Below, in pieces: positions 35,475 to 44,729 of a stretch of 50,614 nucleotides of DNA. This DNA comes from Puniceicoccales bacterium (GTDB lineage Bacteria; Verrucomicrobiota; Verrucomicrobiia; Opitutales; JAIRLM01): assembly GCA_031268315.1 (NCBI GenBank), contig JAIRXK010000041.1:1-50614 (forward strand), read 5' to 3'. The notes under the pieces are model-generated. The model was not told the DNA's origin. It did no database searches and worked only from the letters and a program-made list of their open reading frames with translations. Numbering within the stretch: position 1 is the first letter of the stretch; every line of letters starts with the position of its first letter. The position numbers were made by a program, and so were the translations under genes.

Positions 35475-35721
35475 AAATTCCTGCGATTAAATACGTTAGG
35501 CTCGTCACGCCACGGCGAATTCGCCGCCACACAATGTGCCAACCTGCAATTACTCTAAGGCAAAAATGATGAAAATGGAAACTTATTTTTTTTTAAATTT
35601 CACCTTACAACCTCAGCTTAGGACTCGCAAGTCTATCCAGTCGCAGAACATATTTTTCCGATCGGATAATTTTTCTTCGTAAAATGTGAAAATTTCATAA
35701 AATAAGAATTGAAGACTCGCC
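35475..35721. other. Gap before the J-domain gene
   Basis: About 250 bp with no gene I can support. It contains a 12-bp palindrome (GGCGAATTCGCC, 35514-35525) and AT-rich sequence leading to the duplicated rpoN start. Confidence 0.5.
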
Positions 35722-35816
35722 CATGCCCCGCCGCCGTTTGTCGCTATTCTTTAGGCAAGCTGCCCGTGGCGGCGGGCCTTTGGCCAGCGACGGCTGGCCA
35801 CTGGGACCCATTGACT
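35722..35816 (+). repeat. Duplicate of the rpoN 5' end
   Basis: This matches 37856-37926 almost base for base (MPRRRLSLFFRQAARGG, then WPLGPID), apart from a 24-bp insertion in the middle that itself looks like a local tandem duplication (GGCC TTTGG, CAGCGACGG). It is in frame with the following J-domain gene but is probably not translated as part of it. Confidence 0.9.
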
Positions 35817-35839
35817 TTAGAAAATGCCTATTTTTTTAT

Positions 35840-35875
35840 TTGACAAATGCACGCAATAGGCCAGTATCCTCGCAT
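35840..35875 (+). promoter_or_regulatory. Promoter inside the open frame, defines the J-domain gene start
   Basis: TTGACA (35840-35845), 16-bp spacer, CAGTAT (35862-35867), 8 bp to ATG 35876. The match to the other effector promoters argues that the upstream 51 codons (the rpoN-like part) are not the real N-terminus. Confidence 0.6.
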
Positions 35876-37783
35876 ATGTCAACGGGGTGCAGTGTACCTT
35901 CATGCCCTAAGGATGTGGGAGGTTTTTCCTTGGGATTGCTCGGCGCCTGCTATGACGGCACCGGCAACCCAAGCATGCTAGCGCTGCACAAAGGTAACCA
36001 TGTGATTTCCATCGAGGGTCTGTATGTCAACCACTTTGATCTGATCATGGGAAAAATATTGCGCATTATTTTCATCTGCACAATAGTTCCAGGAATTATT
36101 ATCTGGGCGATTGGCCGTCATCTTGCAAATTCAGATCCGGAGGCCATTGGAAATTCCCGTATCCGCATGGTCATCGCCATGGATCGCCTGCTCTGCGAGC
36201 GGAAAGACCATTGGGAAGAAAAGGTGGAATTGATTGCCAAACAATGCGGAATTAAATGCAGCATTTCCGAGGATAGTTACACGGCTGCGAATCTGGAAAA
36301 ATACAGCCGCGAAGGGCTTAGGGATGCAACGCAAATTCGGATCGTCAGGAAGCTCGAGGACGGAACCTTTAATGCGCACACTTACGAGGGAGAAACCCTA
36401 ACGCGAGCAATTAAATTCAATTTAGACCTTCTTAATGACTTCTCTAATGTTACCGAAATAGTGTTGCAGAACGACTTTAAATCCAATTGGAAAGGTGTCG
36501 TGGACCTATCGAGTCTTACGCACGTTAAAAAACTCATCTGCGAAAACTTTTCCCTCTCCAGTGGCTACGTTAAATCATGCCCATATGTCGAAGAGGTGAT
36601 TTTAAAAAACTCAGTGATCTACACTGAAAGGGGCGTTGACTGCACCCAGTGTCAAAATCTCAAAAAAGTTACATTTGATAATTGCTGCGAAATAAGAAAT
36701 GGATTAACATACATAAGCTACGGTGTCACACTTCCAGAAAATCGCAATGTAGCGGTGGTAATCACGGGCAAATGGAATGTGAACAATGACCTCATGAATA
36801 TATTTCGTCGGTTTTACTACGGGTCGCCATGCGCAGGTTTCATATATGATGATGCCACCGCTTCTTTCGGCGGCACTATGCAACCTATCGCTATGCTCTC
36901 GCGTCAATCGTCCGTTCTTTGCACGGCGAGATCCGTTTGGATAAATGTCGATTACGAAAATGGGACCGCCTGGGGAATTAGAGATGCAGAAGGGGGAGAT
37001 TCAGGGCCACTTGATCGCATTAGTGGCCTAGATGAAATCAACCAATATCCAAACATTCAAAAAATTGTCGTCAGAGACGGAAAGCGGGACAAGCCACTGG
37101 ATTTGAGTTGCCTAAGCTCCATTCATGAATTCGAATGTACCAATTTTACCATACAGTCAGGAGGCATTATATTTGGTCCCAGAGCGGAAAAAATTACAAT
37201 TAATAGGTCTCCGATGGGCGATTACCCTAACTGCACAAGATGCGTCTATTTGAAGGAAGTGCATATCATTGCCTGTTCCCGTGGTTCTCTTCATGGGTAC
37301 CCGATTTTCACCGGGATGGGAATGGAAGATATGGCCACAGAAGCATCCGGTCTCCGTGGAATAGATCTACCAAATGATCACTTGAAACAAATCACAGTCC
37401 ATGTAGGGGGGCAGTGGTATGAAAATATTTTGAATGCCTTACTTTCAAATTTATATGCAATTGGCGTAAAATACGTGCACAGCGGCGCGACATCCATTCC
37501 CCTTGCCGAAGAAAAGTGGACATTCCGCTTTAATCCTATGCAAAACATGGATGAGCAGTGCAAATTGCTTGACATAGATCCCCGCGAATATTCCACATTG
37601 ACTGCAGGGAAGATCAAGCGAAACTACAAAAAAAAGGCGTTTGAACTACATCCCGATAGAAATGGAAATACTCCAGAAGCAACTGAAACCTTCCATGCGA
37701 TGCGCAATGCTTTTATGCAAATTTGCAAAGACAAAAATTGGATGGATCTAATTCCTTCAGAAAAACAAAACAAAACCTTCTAA
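35876..37783 (+). CDS. J-domain protein with LRR-like repeats, effector candidate
   Basis: 635 residues from MSTGCSVPSCPKDVGG at 35876; the frame is open from 35723, but that stretch is a copied rpoN start. One hydrophobic helix lies near residue 60 (ILRIIFICTIVPGIIIWAIG). The middle has leucine-rich-like strands: NVTEIVLQNDF, VVDLSSLTHVKKLICENF, CPYVEEVILKNS and CQNLKKVTFDNC, and a second set later (IQKIVVRDG, LDLSCLSSIHEFECTNF). The last 65 residues are a DnaJ-type J domain: LLDIDPREYSTLTAGKIKRNY, then KKAFELHPDRNGN with the His-Pro-Asp motif. J domains recruit Hsp70; an unusual C-terminal place and the LRR suggest action on a host chaperone, which is inference. Confidence 0.7.
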   Translation: MSTGCSVPSCPKDVGGFSLGLLGACYDGTGNPSMLALHKGNHVISIEGLYVNHFDLIMGKILRIIFICTIVPGIIIWAIGRHLANSDPEAIGNSRIRMVIAMDRLLCERKDHWEEKVELIAKQCGIKCSISEDSYTAANLEKYSREGLRDATQIRIVRKLEDGTFNAHTYEGETLTRAIKFNLDLLNDFSNVTEIVLQNDFKSNWKGVVDLSSLTHVKKLICENFSLSSGYVKSCPYVEEVILKNSVIYTERGVDCTQCQNLKKVTFDNCCEIRNGLTYISYGVTLPENRNVAVVITGKWNVNNDLMNIFRRFYYGSPCAGFIYDDATASFGGTMQPIAMLSRQSSVLCTARSVWINVDYENGTAWGIRDAEGGDSGPLDRISGLDEINQYPNIQKIVVRDGKRDKPLDLSCLSSIHEFECTNFTIQSGGIIFGPRAEKITINRSPMGDYPNCTRCVYLKEVHIIACSRGSLHGYPIFTGMGMEDMATEASGLRGIDLPNDHLKQITVHVGGQWYENILNALLSNLYAIGVKYVHSGATSIPLAEEKWTFRFNPMQNMDEQCKLLDIDPREYSTLTAGKIKRNYKKKAFELHPDRNGNTPEATETFHAMRNAFMQICKDKNWMDLIPSEKQNKTF

Positions 37784-37856
37784 TATGCAACACCTGCGGC
37801 ACAGGCAAAAATTGAGGCCATCCATGCGGATGCGGAGGCGATTGGAAATTCTGTCC
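37784..37856 (+). other. Possible C-terminal remnant of a gene cut by the insertion
   Basis: Directly after the J-domain stop, the same frame reads ATPAAQAKIEAIHADAEAIG and on to a stop at 37889, overlapping the rpoN start. This Ala-rich stretch could be the end of a gene formerly upstream of rpoN. It is too short to identify. Confidence 0.35.
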
Positions 37857-38936
37857 ATGCCCCGCCGCCGTTTGTCGCTATTCTTTAGGCAAGCCGCCCG
37901 TGGCGGCTGGCCACTGGGACCCATTGACTATGCCGCCGCGGAAGAATCCGACGGCGATCGTCTGCTGCGGGAAATGCGCCTTGAATACGACTACGACGCC
38001 GTGGAGTTGGAAATTTTAGAGGAATTGATCGGCAATTTGGATGCCTGGGGGTTTCTGAAAGAATCCGCGATTGCCATTGCCAAGCGCGTGGGAGCCACTG
38101 AAAAGCAGGTGCATGCCATTCGCTGCGACCTGCAGAATTTCGATGCCTGCGGCATCGGCAGCTGCGATTTTATGGAATTTTTACGCTTCCAATTGGCGAA
38201 AAAAATTTCCTCCGATGGAGGTGAAATCTATCGGCAATGCATGCGCGCCATTGGCCCAATGAACATGGGGGGAGACTTCATTCGCTCCATGCGAAGGTTG
38301 CAAAAAACCATTTCCGAACCGATGTTTGCTGCGCTCATGGAGTGCTTTGGGAAAAATATTCTCCGCATCCATCCGCGGGACCCGGAATCCGGCGATTGGG
38401 CGAAAAACAGCGGAACCCCCGATATTTGTGCCTCCATTACCGCCGATGGGACCGTGAAAATTGACATTCCCTCCGACATCGGCGAAGCCGACCTGGCCAT
38501 GGCCGAGCAGAGCAATAAAAGATGGGCATGCGAATTCTGTGCGGCCATGGCCATGCGGCAGGAAACGCTGAGGAAGATCGGTCAGTGCATATTTGGCCAC
38601 CAGATAGCATTTCTCCGCCATGGCATTCCCCAGCTAAAGACACTCAAGCAGATTCAAATTTCCCAGAAAATGGACCTGTCGCCCTCGTCCGTTTCACGGG
38701 CATTGGCTGGAAAATATGCCAAAACGCCGCAGGGAACGGTTCCACTGGTTGACCTTGCCCGGGACGATCTTAAAAAATCCTCCATCTATGTAATCCACTA
38801 CATCTGCACGCTCATGGGAGAGTCGCCCGGCAACTACTTCCTCTCTAACCAGAAAATTGCCGACTTGATCGATGAAAAATTTGACATTCGCTTTTCACGA
38901 AAAACCATTGCGCGATTTCGATTTACACATTTCTAG
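37857..38936 (+). CDS. rpoN: RNA polymerase sigma-54 factor, lacking region I
   Basis: 359 residues; normal sigma-54 is about 450-500. The core-binding part is present: LEILEELIGNLDAWGFL, KRVGATEKQVHAIRCDLQNF, ACGIGSCDFMEFLRFQL. The DNA-binding helix-turn-helix is clear (ISQKMDLSPSSVSRALAGKYAKTPQGTVPL). The RpoN box is degenerate, SRKTIARFRF where RRTVAKYRE is usual. The Gln/Leu-rich region I, which contacts AAA+ activators and blocks open-complex formation, is missing, and the start is a basic MPRRRLSLFF segment also found in front of the J-domain gene. The 5' part was probably lost or remodelled with that insertion. Loss of region I is known to relax activator dependence in vitro. Confidence 0.8.
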   Translation: MPRRRLSLFFRQAARGGWPLGPIDYAAAEESDGDRLLREMRLEYDYDAVELEILEELIGNLDAWGFLKESAIAIAKRVGATEKQVHAIRCDLQNFDACGIGSCDFMEFLRFQLAKKISSDGGEIYRQCMRAIGPMNMGGDFIRSMRRLQKTISEPMFAALMECFGKNILRIHPRDPESGDWAKNSGTPDICASITADGTVKIDIPSDIGEADLAMAEQSNKRWACEFCAAMAMRQETLRKIGQCIFGHQIAFLRHGIPQLKTLKQIQISQKMDLSPSSVSRALAGKYAKTPQGTVPLVDLARDDLKKSSIYVIHYICTLMGESPGNYFLSNQKIADLIDEKFDIRFSRKTIARFRFTHF

Positions 38937-39072
38937 GATGTTTTTTCGCCTACCGGCCGCTTAAAAATCCACAGTGATAAAATTTTCGGGGCAAAAAGTT
39001 TGATATTTTGCCACCAGAAGGCCCGAAAATGCTAAAATTCCTAAATTTGCACAAAATTTAAGGAAAATTCGC

Positions 39073-39114
39073 TTGACAAGGAGCGGGAAATTTTTCTATT
39101 ATAGCGCCACTACT
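39073..39114 (+). promoter_or_regulatory. Strong promoter of the Inc-like gene 39115
   Basis: TTGACA (39073-39078) and TATTAT (39097-39102), 18-bp spacer; a 16-bp spacing would give TCTATT. The ATG follows 12 bp after the -10 box, with no ribosome site. The promoter lies within the open frame, so the start at 39115 is preferred. Confidence 0.6.
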
Positions 39115-41016
39115 ATGGGCACGGATCTACTAATAAAAGTGAGCTTTACGGCCGGGTCAATTTTTTCCGTTGTCGCCGTGACAACAACTGTAACGGCGTG
39201 TCTTTTGGCCTCCGGTGTAATCACACTGGGGGCTACATTTCTCAATTCAGTGACCCTTGGAATACTTGCAGCCAGTGCCGCAATCGTTAGCGTTGTGCTT
39301 TTCTACTGGGCCCACAGGCTGAAAACCCACCACACTTCACCATCGAATCCAAATACAAACCCCTCCACTCCGCCATCTGATCCAAATAAAAACCCATTCG
39401 CTGATTCAGATAGAAGCCACTCTACTACATCATCGAGCCTAGCTATTGAAGAAGAGATCCTCGAAAGAGTGCCAGTAAACACTCCGTCGAACCTAAATTG
39501 CGATCTTTCCACTCTTTCTCGTTTGGGAGGCAGTGATTCACCGGGTAAATGCAAAAAAACAGTCGATGACACTGATCCTAACAAAGTTCAAAATTTGCTA
39601 CACACATTGTCATGCAATATCGGTGGTACAACGCAACCCCTTAGTGAATACATCGGAAAAGTGCACAAGGATTTCCTCGATAGAAAACTTACATTGGGTA
39701 AGTATAAAAGTTTTGTCATCCTCATATTCCGCCTGTGCAATTGTGTGGGCCAAAGGTATGCCAATCCGCTTCCATTCATAAAAGAAGTGCCAAATTTTAG
39801 AAATGCAATTGCCACATTAAGCCAGTCCCAAGCAAAGGAGCTACGCGACACGCTACTTACTTACTATGTAAAAATTGAAGAGCGGGCAATACGCCTTAAA
39901 TATCCTCTGCAGCGGGACAATGAATGCATGGTCATTTCGCCGACTGTCCGTCACTTCAAACTTCTCCAGGAAATGGGCAAATGCAAAAATATTAGCTTGA
40001 TTTTGCTATACATGTCACTGATTAATATTTCGAGCAGTGATGTGTGGCAAGTTGGAATAGTAAGAAATAACATATACTGCTGTTTATCTCCGCAGCATAT
40101 CAATAAACTGTTGGCTAGATATCTAACAAAAACAATGTGGGCGATGAAAAGAGATTGTCTTCTAAATACGCTCCAGAACATTATTTTTGAAAATTTAACT
40201 AACGCATTATTATATAAAGAAATTAGAAATTTAAAAAATGGCACCTATAGAAATAATAAACTTACCACGAAGATCATTGAATTGGCCATCGAGAATACAT
40301 GGGAAGAAGAGGGATTCCCCGATTTTGGAATGCAGAAATTGCGCAAATTCATTTTCGCCACACCGGTAGTCGTTGACCTCAACGTAAATCAATACCTGCG
40401 AAATCATTCCAAGGAAGACGGATTGATGGTGCGTCTCGCAAAAGGACTCTACGGCCTCATGCTAGATACATCTATGACTCTGCATTTAAAAATGACCATT
40501 TTAGATTTTCTGTTTTACCTGAAGGGGAGTGAAGAAATCAATGAAATACAGCCCAATTTCGCCTTGCAGAGCCTTTGCAGTGAAATACAGCAGTACGTCG
40601 AAAATAACGGTAAAGATCATTCCCCACAGAATAAGTTAGCCGATGGTACAACAAAATACACGGAGTCTGTGGAAATGAGGTTTCAAGATCTCGATGCGAT
40701 AATCAAACAGGAATTTTCGACAAAAACCATTTTTAGCGCTAATAAAATGAATAAATTAGACGTAACCATTGATGTGGAAAAATGCGGCTCAGGGAGCAAA
40801 AGTTCATTCGGTCCCCTAGTAAAGGATTTATTGCTCAATGACAGCGGTGGAATCGTTTGTGTTGCAAAAAATGATAAAAATTTCATAGGTGCGATACAGT
40901 GCTTCAATAAATTAATAGCAATCCTTAACGATACAAGCGAATACGCGGAAAGCGATATGCCCGAACTGATGAAAATTGATTTAAATATGCCGACCACATG
41001 CGGTGAGTATACGTAG
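39115..41016 (+). CDS. Inc-like membrane effector candidate
   Basis: 633 residues from MGTDLLIKVSFTAGS. Residues about 8-67 are a paired hydrophobic hairpin (IFSVVAVTTTVTACLLASGV, then LGILAASAAIVSVVLFYWAH). A Pro/Ser/Asn linker follows (repeated SNPNTNP and SDPNKNP, residues 70-100). The rest is helical, Cys-containing and without a motif I recognise, possibly an HEAT-like fold (for example LRDTLLTYYVKIEERAIRL). The end is close to the end of atpA (convergent, about 125 bp apart), where atp operon genes would normally continue. No enzyme motif is seen. Confidence 0.65.
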   Translation: MGTDLLIKVSFTAGSIFSVVAVTTTVTACLLASGVITLGATFLNSVTLGILAASAAIVSVVLFYWAHRLKTHHTSPSNPNTNPSTPPSDPNKNPFADSDRSHSTTSSSLAIEEEILERVPVNTPSNLNCDLSTLSRLGGSDSPGKCKKTVDDTDPNKVQNLLHTLSCNIGGTTQPLSEYIGKVHKDFLDRKLTLGKYKSFVILIFRLCNCVGQRYANPLPFIKEVPNFRNAIATLSQSQAKELRDTLLTYYVKIEERAIRLKYPLQRDNECMVISPTVRHFKLLQEMGKCKNISLILLYMSLINISSSDVWQVGIVRNNIYCCLSPQHINKLLARYLTKTMWAMKRDCLLNTLQNIIFENLTNALLYKEIRNLKNGTYRNNKLTTKIIELAIENTWEEEGFPDFGMQKLRKFIFATPVVVDLNVNQYLRNHSKEDGLMVRLAKGLYGLMLDTSMTLHLKMTILDFLFYLKGSEEINEIQPNFALQSLCSEIQQYVENNGKDHSPQNKLADGTTKYTESVEMRFQDLDAIIKQEFSTKTIFSANKMNKLDVTIDVEKCGSGSKSSFGPLVKDLLLNDSGGIVCVAKNDKNFIGAIQCFNKLIAILNDTSEYAESDMPELMKIDLNMPTTCGEYT

Positions 41017-41142
41017 CGCTGCCCAGACTTTTAAACCTGCCAACACTAACTCGCCGGACTGAGGACAATCGCACAGTCCAGGGAAATTTGGTTGGCCCGG
41101 CGGTGAATATTTGCGCTCCTTTGACCGGAGCAATTACTAATT

Positions 41143-42705
41143 TCAGCCCTCCGCCGTTTTTTCCCGTGGCCGAGAATTTAACCACTCCCCCATGGCGGCC
41201 CCTAGGGATGCAACTGTGTCCTCATTTAGCTCCTTTTTCTTCGCAATCTCATTGAGAAGTGTCATCTGTGAAAGCTGGGCCCACGCCTCCAATTGTCCAG
41301 TTGCATCCGCAATTTCCTGCGTTGGAATTTTATCAAAATAGCCATTCTGCATGGCCCACAGAAGCAGAATTTGCAGCTCTACAGCCTTGGTCCGCATGCG
41401 CGGTTGTTTGAAGAGTTCGACGATGCGCGCACCGCGATTGAGCTGCTGCTGTGTCCGCACATCCAATTCGGAGCCAAATTGTGCAAATGCCATGAGCTCG
41501 TAGTACTGGCCGAGGTCCAATTTGACCTTTCCGGCCACCTGCTTGTAGGCTTTAATTTGCGCATCGGAGCCGACACGAGAAACGGAAATTCCGATGTCGA
41601 TGGCGGGCCGAATATTGCGATTGAACAGGTTGTTGTCCAAGTAAATTTGCCCATCGGTTATGGATATGATATTCGTTGGGATGTATGCAGAGACATCACC
41701 TTCCTGGGTTTCGACGATGGGAAGGGCCGTCAATGATCCACCGCCGTGTTCTTCGTTGAGACGCGCGGAGCGCTCCAAGAGTCGTGAATGCAGGTAAAAT
41801 ATGTCCCCGGGAAATGCCTGCCGCCCCGCTGGGCGCTTGAGGATGAGGGATATTTGACGATAGGCGACGGCATGCCGCGACAGATCATCATAGACGATGA
41901 GTGCATCCATGCCGTTCTGCATGAACCATTCGCCCATGGCCGTTGCCGCGTAGGGCGCAATGTACTGGGCCGCCGTGTTGTTGGATGCACCTTCGGCCAC
42001 AATGATCATGTAGGGCAATGCACCGTGGGAATCGAATAATTGTAGGGCCCTGGCCACGGCAGAGCGACGCTGGCCGATGGCCACATAGATGGAATAGACC
42101 GGGCGGAAGTCGGGATCCTTCGATGCTTCGCCCTGGCGATTGATAATGGTCTGATTGAGAATGATATCGATGGCAATGGAGGTTTTTCCCGTTGCCCGAT
42201 CACCAATGATGAGTTCCCGCTGGCCGCGACCTATGGGAATCATCGAATCGATGGCAATAATTCCCGTTTGCAGGGGCTGATCGACGGACTGCCGCGGCAT
42301 GATTCCAGGGGCAATCTTTTCCACCGGATAATACTCACTCGCTTCGACTTCTCCCTTGCCGTCAATGGGACCGCCGAGGGAATTGACCACCCGGCCAAGC
42401 AGGCCCTTTCCCACTGGGACGGAGAGCAATTCCCCCGTGCCCTTTACTTCGTCGCCAACGTTGATCTTTGCATCGTCGGAGAGAATCACGATTCCAACCG
42501 TATCTTCCTCGAGGTTGAGAACCAGTCCAATGGACCCGTCGGCAAAGGATACCTTTTCATTGAGTTTTGTGCGGGAAAGCCCATTGGCCATGGCAACGCC
42601 ATCGGAAACGGTGAGCACATGACCAAAGTTTTCATAGGTCGTTTTGTGCTGTACGGCTGCAATTTCTGCGCGAATCTTTTCTAAAATACAATTCTGTTCA
42701 TTCAT
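41143..42705 (-). CDS. atpA: F1Fo ATP synthase alpha subunit
   Basis: 520 residues from [15 protein letters not shown] at 42705; the frame opens 50 codons earlier but only this start fits the family. It is the non-catalytic nucleotide-binding subunit of F1. Visible: beta-barrel GDVVEV-like segment ([17 protein letters not shown]), VDGKG, P-loop [37 protein letters not shown], and the signature [14 protein letters not shown]. Full length. Unusually, no other atp gene is adjacent: upstream is a 550-bp gap and a nuclease gene, and downstream an effector-like gene converges on it. atpH is about 29 kb away and on the same strand. Confidence 0.96.
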   Translation of the reverse strand: MNEQNCILEKIRAEIAAVQHKTTYENFGHVLTVSDGVAMANGLSRTKLNEKVSFADGSIGLVLNLEEDTVGIVILSDDAKINVGDEVKGTGELLSVPVGKGLLGRVVNSLGGPIDGKGEVEASEYYPVEKIAPGIMPRQSVDQPLQTGIIAIDSMIPIGRGQRELIIGDRATGKTSIAIDIILNQTIINRQGEASKDPDFRPVYSIYVAIGQRRSAVARALQLFDSHGALPYMIIVAEGASNNTAAQYIAPYAATAMGEWFMQNGMDALIVYDDLSRHAVAYRQISLILKRPAGRQAFPGDIFYLHSRLLERSARLNEEHGGGSLTALPIVETQEGDVSAYIPTNIISITDGQIYLDNNLFNRNIRPAIDIGISVSRVGSDAQIKAYKQVAGKVKLDLGQYYELMAFAQFGSELDVRTQQQLNRGARIVELFKQPRMRTKAVELQILLLWAMQNGYFDKIPTQEIADATGQLEAWAQLSQMTLLNEIAKKKELNEDTVASLGAAMGEWLNSRPREKTAEG

Positions 42706-42718
42706 TTTTTCACCCACT

Positions 42719-42733
42719 GGCACCCATGGTGCC
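42719..42733. promoter_or_regulatory. Small hairpin in the atpA leader
   Basis: GGCACC (42719-42724) pairs with GGTGCC (42728-42733) across a 3-nt loop, 14 bp before the atpA ATG. It could be a leader stem, but the short size makes chance possible. Confidence 0.3.
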
Positions 42734-43255
42734 TGCGCTGGGCATTCTGTCAACAAACCATTGGAAAAAATAAGTGAGCAAGTGAAAAATTTTTCCAACC
42801 CCGAGACTAGACACATTTTTCTTCTGGGTGAATCCCCTTGCCACTGGGTTACCACCGGGAAGTGGCAATTTTTGCATCCCCAATCTACCCCTATGATTTA
42901 TGGCAAATTGCAGTCAAAAATTTTCCTGAAATGCCTTCCTATGCGGCCTTTTTGAAGCAATTAAAGAAGCAATCTGAAACCTCTTAAGCCTGGCTACGAA
43001 CGGGACAGACGCCAAAAAGGCCAAATTTTTCACATCGGTTCAACCCCTTTGCCCGTTTGCGAAGAATCGGAAAATTTAAGGACTTTTTTGGGCCAAAATT
43101 ATCGCGCTTCCGTTCGCCTAGAATCGCATTCACAGCCATTTGTGCGGGTGTCTATCTTTTAGCCAATCCCATGGGGAAAGAATCAATTCTTTGCCCATGG
43201 GATTGGCCGTCACAAGGGGCATTGCACAGCGCTCTTTGCAATTCAGTGGCCGCCG
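42734..43255. other. Gap between atpA and the nuclease gene
   Basis: About 520 bp without a convincing gene. The main content is a long inverted repeat at 43162-43207 (listed separately). The segment at 42980-43160 is GC-moderate with no frame that I trust. Confidence 0.55.
43162..43207. repeat. 22-bp near-perfect inverted repeat
   Basis: 43162-43183 and 43186-43207 are reverse complements with a single mismatch, separated by 2 bp. It contains CCATGGG on each side. It lies 49 bp downstream of the nuclease gene stop. It is stronger and longer than a typical terminator stem and lacks a clear T tract; the hairpin may stop transcription or be a mobile-element-like palindrome. Confidence 0.8.
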
Positions 43256-44707
43256 CTAAATTTCATAGGTGGCCTGCGGTTCCGGATTAACGACGGCAAC
43301 GTCGGGGAGAAGCTTGGCAAATTCATCGCAAAACCATTTGCGGGAGTCCTCTTCGCCATGGGAAAGCACGATGGTCCTTGCCTTGATTTGCATGGCGAAC
43401 GCCACCAAGTCTTCCCGATCCGCATGTCCCGTTATGTCATAGCGCTGAATGGCTGCGCGGATGGGTGAGTTGAATTGAAGCGCCTCAAATGGAAATATCT
43501 CTCCCGGCTGCATGGCGAGAAGTTTTCCACCCGGCGTATCGGCGTCGCAGTAGCCAGTAAAGGCGATGAGATTGTGATCGAATGGAAGTAAAGCCGACGC
43601 GATTTGATAGGCCGGTGTATGTTCAGCCAACATGCCACTACTCATGATGAATAGACTGGGCACTTTGATATCGTGGCCCGGCTTTATGTATTTCCCGATC
43701 AATGGCCGCACACCAAGATCCTGCAAAAAGTGACGACGAAAGAGGCTCTTATCGCGCGGTGCGAGGGGATAATCCGTGTCGCGGGACGATCCCGGAACGG
43801 CGATTGGGCTGAGGGGCTGATAGTCGATGCCGTACTGGCGGCGGTTGCGGTAAATTTTTTCAAATACGTCGACTATGGCTAGGCCAAGTCCAGAGCAATA
43901 GATGGGAAATCTCCTTGGAAGAATCTTCCGTCGCCGTGCTTCGTATATGACGGTGACCATTTCCTGGAGTCGGCCCAGTGCAAACACGGGAAGCAGGCAG
44001 GAGCCACCCTTCTGCAGCGTATCGCTGACCGCCTCGAGCAGGCGCATAACCTCGGCCTCATAGGAGAACGTCGCCGGCAATTCCGCGAGTCCACGCGTCG
44101 TTTCCGTGACGAGGACATCCACCTCCTGCGTTGGAATTTGTGCGCCACTGAGCGTGTGCTGGCGGCGGAACAAAATATCACCGGTGAAAAAGTATCGTCG
44201 GCCTTGGTGTTCGAGGAGAACGGACGCGGCTCCCATGACGTGGCCAGCTGGGTAGAACGTAATTTTTAGGTGATCATTTCCTTTGATAAACTCTCGGGTC
44301 TTTCCGAACACCATGATGAATGTGTCATCGCTCACGGCATCGACTTCCTGGCGAGTAAATAGTGGATATTCTTCCACATTTAGCTCCTCCCGTTGCCGCA
44401 GCATCACCGAGTGCGAATTTTGCAGCATCACTGGCAAAATTTCAGCGGATGCCGCCGTCATTAGTAGCCGTGCCGAGGCCTGCTGGCGGTGGACGCACGG
44501 CAGGGATCCAATGTGATCCAAGTGGCAATGTGTGATAAGGATAAGATCAACGGAATCAGTTGAAATACGTGTGTAATCTGGCAAACAGGCAAGTCCAACG
44601 TCCTTTGGACTCATTCCAGCATCAATTAGTATTGAAAACTCGCCCAATACGATATGTAGGCTGTGTGCACCGATTTCCCTCTTTGGGTTTAAGTCTGTAA
44701 ATTTCAT
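43256..44707 (-). CDS. Beta-CASP metallo-beta-lactamase-fold ribonuclease-like protein
   Basis: 483 residues. Metallo-beta-lactamase motifs: LITHCHLDHIGSLP (HxHxDH), PAGHVMGAAS and TGDILFRR. The beta-CASP region follows: TFSYEAEVMRLLEAV, LPVFALGRLQEM, IKVPSLFIMSSGML, a zinc His in YDITGHADREDL and IVLSHGEEDSR. This is the family of CPSF73/YSH1-type and bacterial RNase-like enzymes that cut RNA with two zinc ions; in bacteria they are often named KH-less RNase J relatives or exonucleases. The exact substrate is unknown. It is a single gene, starting at ATG 44707. Confidence 0.85.
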   Translation of the reverse strand: MKFTDLNPKREIGAHSLHIVLGEFSILIDAGMSPKDVGLACLPDYTRISTDSVDLILITHCHLDHIGSLPCVHRQQASARLLMTAASAEILPVMLQNSHSVMLRQREELNVEEYPLFTRQEVDAVSDDTFIMVFGKTREFIKGNDHLKITFYPAGHVMGAASVLLEHQGRRYFFTGDILFRRQHTLSGAQIPTQEVDVLVTETTRGLAELPATFSYEAEVMRLLEAVSDTLQKGGSCLLPVFALGRLQEMVTVIYEARRRKILPRRFPIYCSGLGLAIVDVFEKIYRNRRQYGIDYQPLSPIAVPGSSRDTDYPLAPRDKSLFRRHFLQDLGVRPLIGKYIKPGHDIKVPSLFIMSSGMLAEHTPAYQIASALLPFDHNLIAFTGYCDADTPGGKLLAMQPGEIFPFEALQFNSPIRAAIQRYDITGHADREDLVAFAMQIKARTIVLSHGEEDSRKWFCDEFAKLLPDVAVVNPEPQATYEI

Positions 44708-44729
44708 ATTTATTCAAACCTGCAAATAA

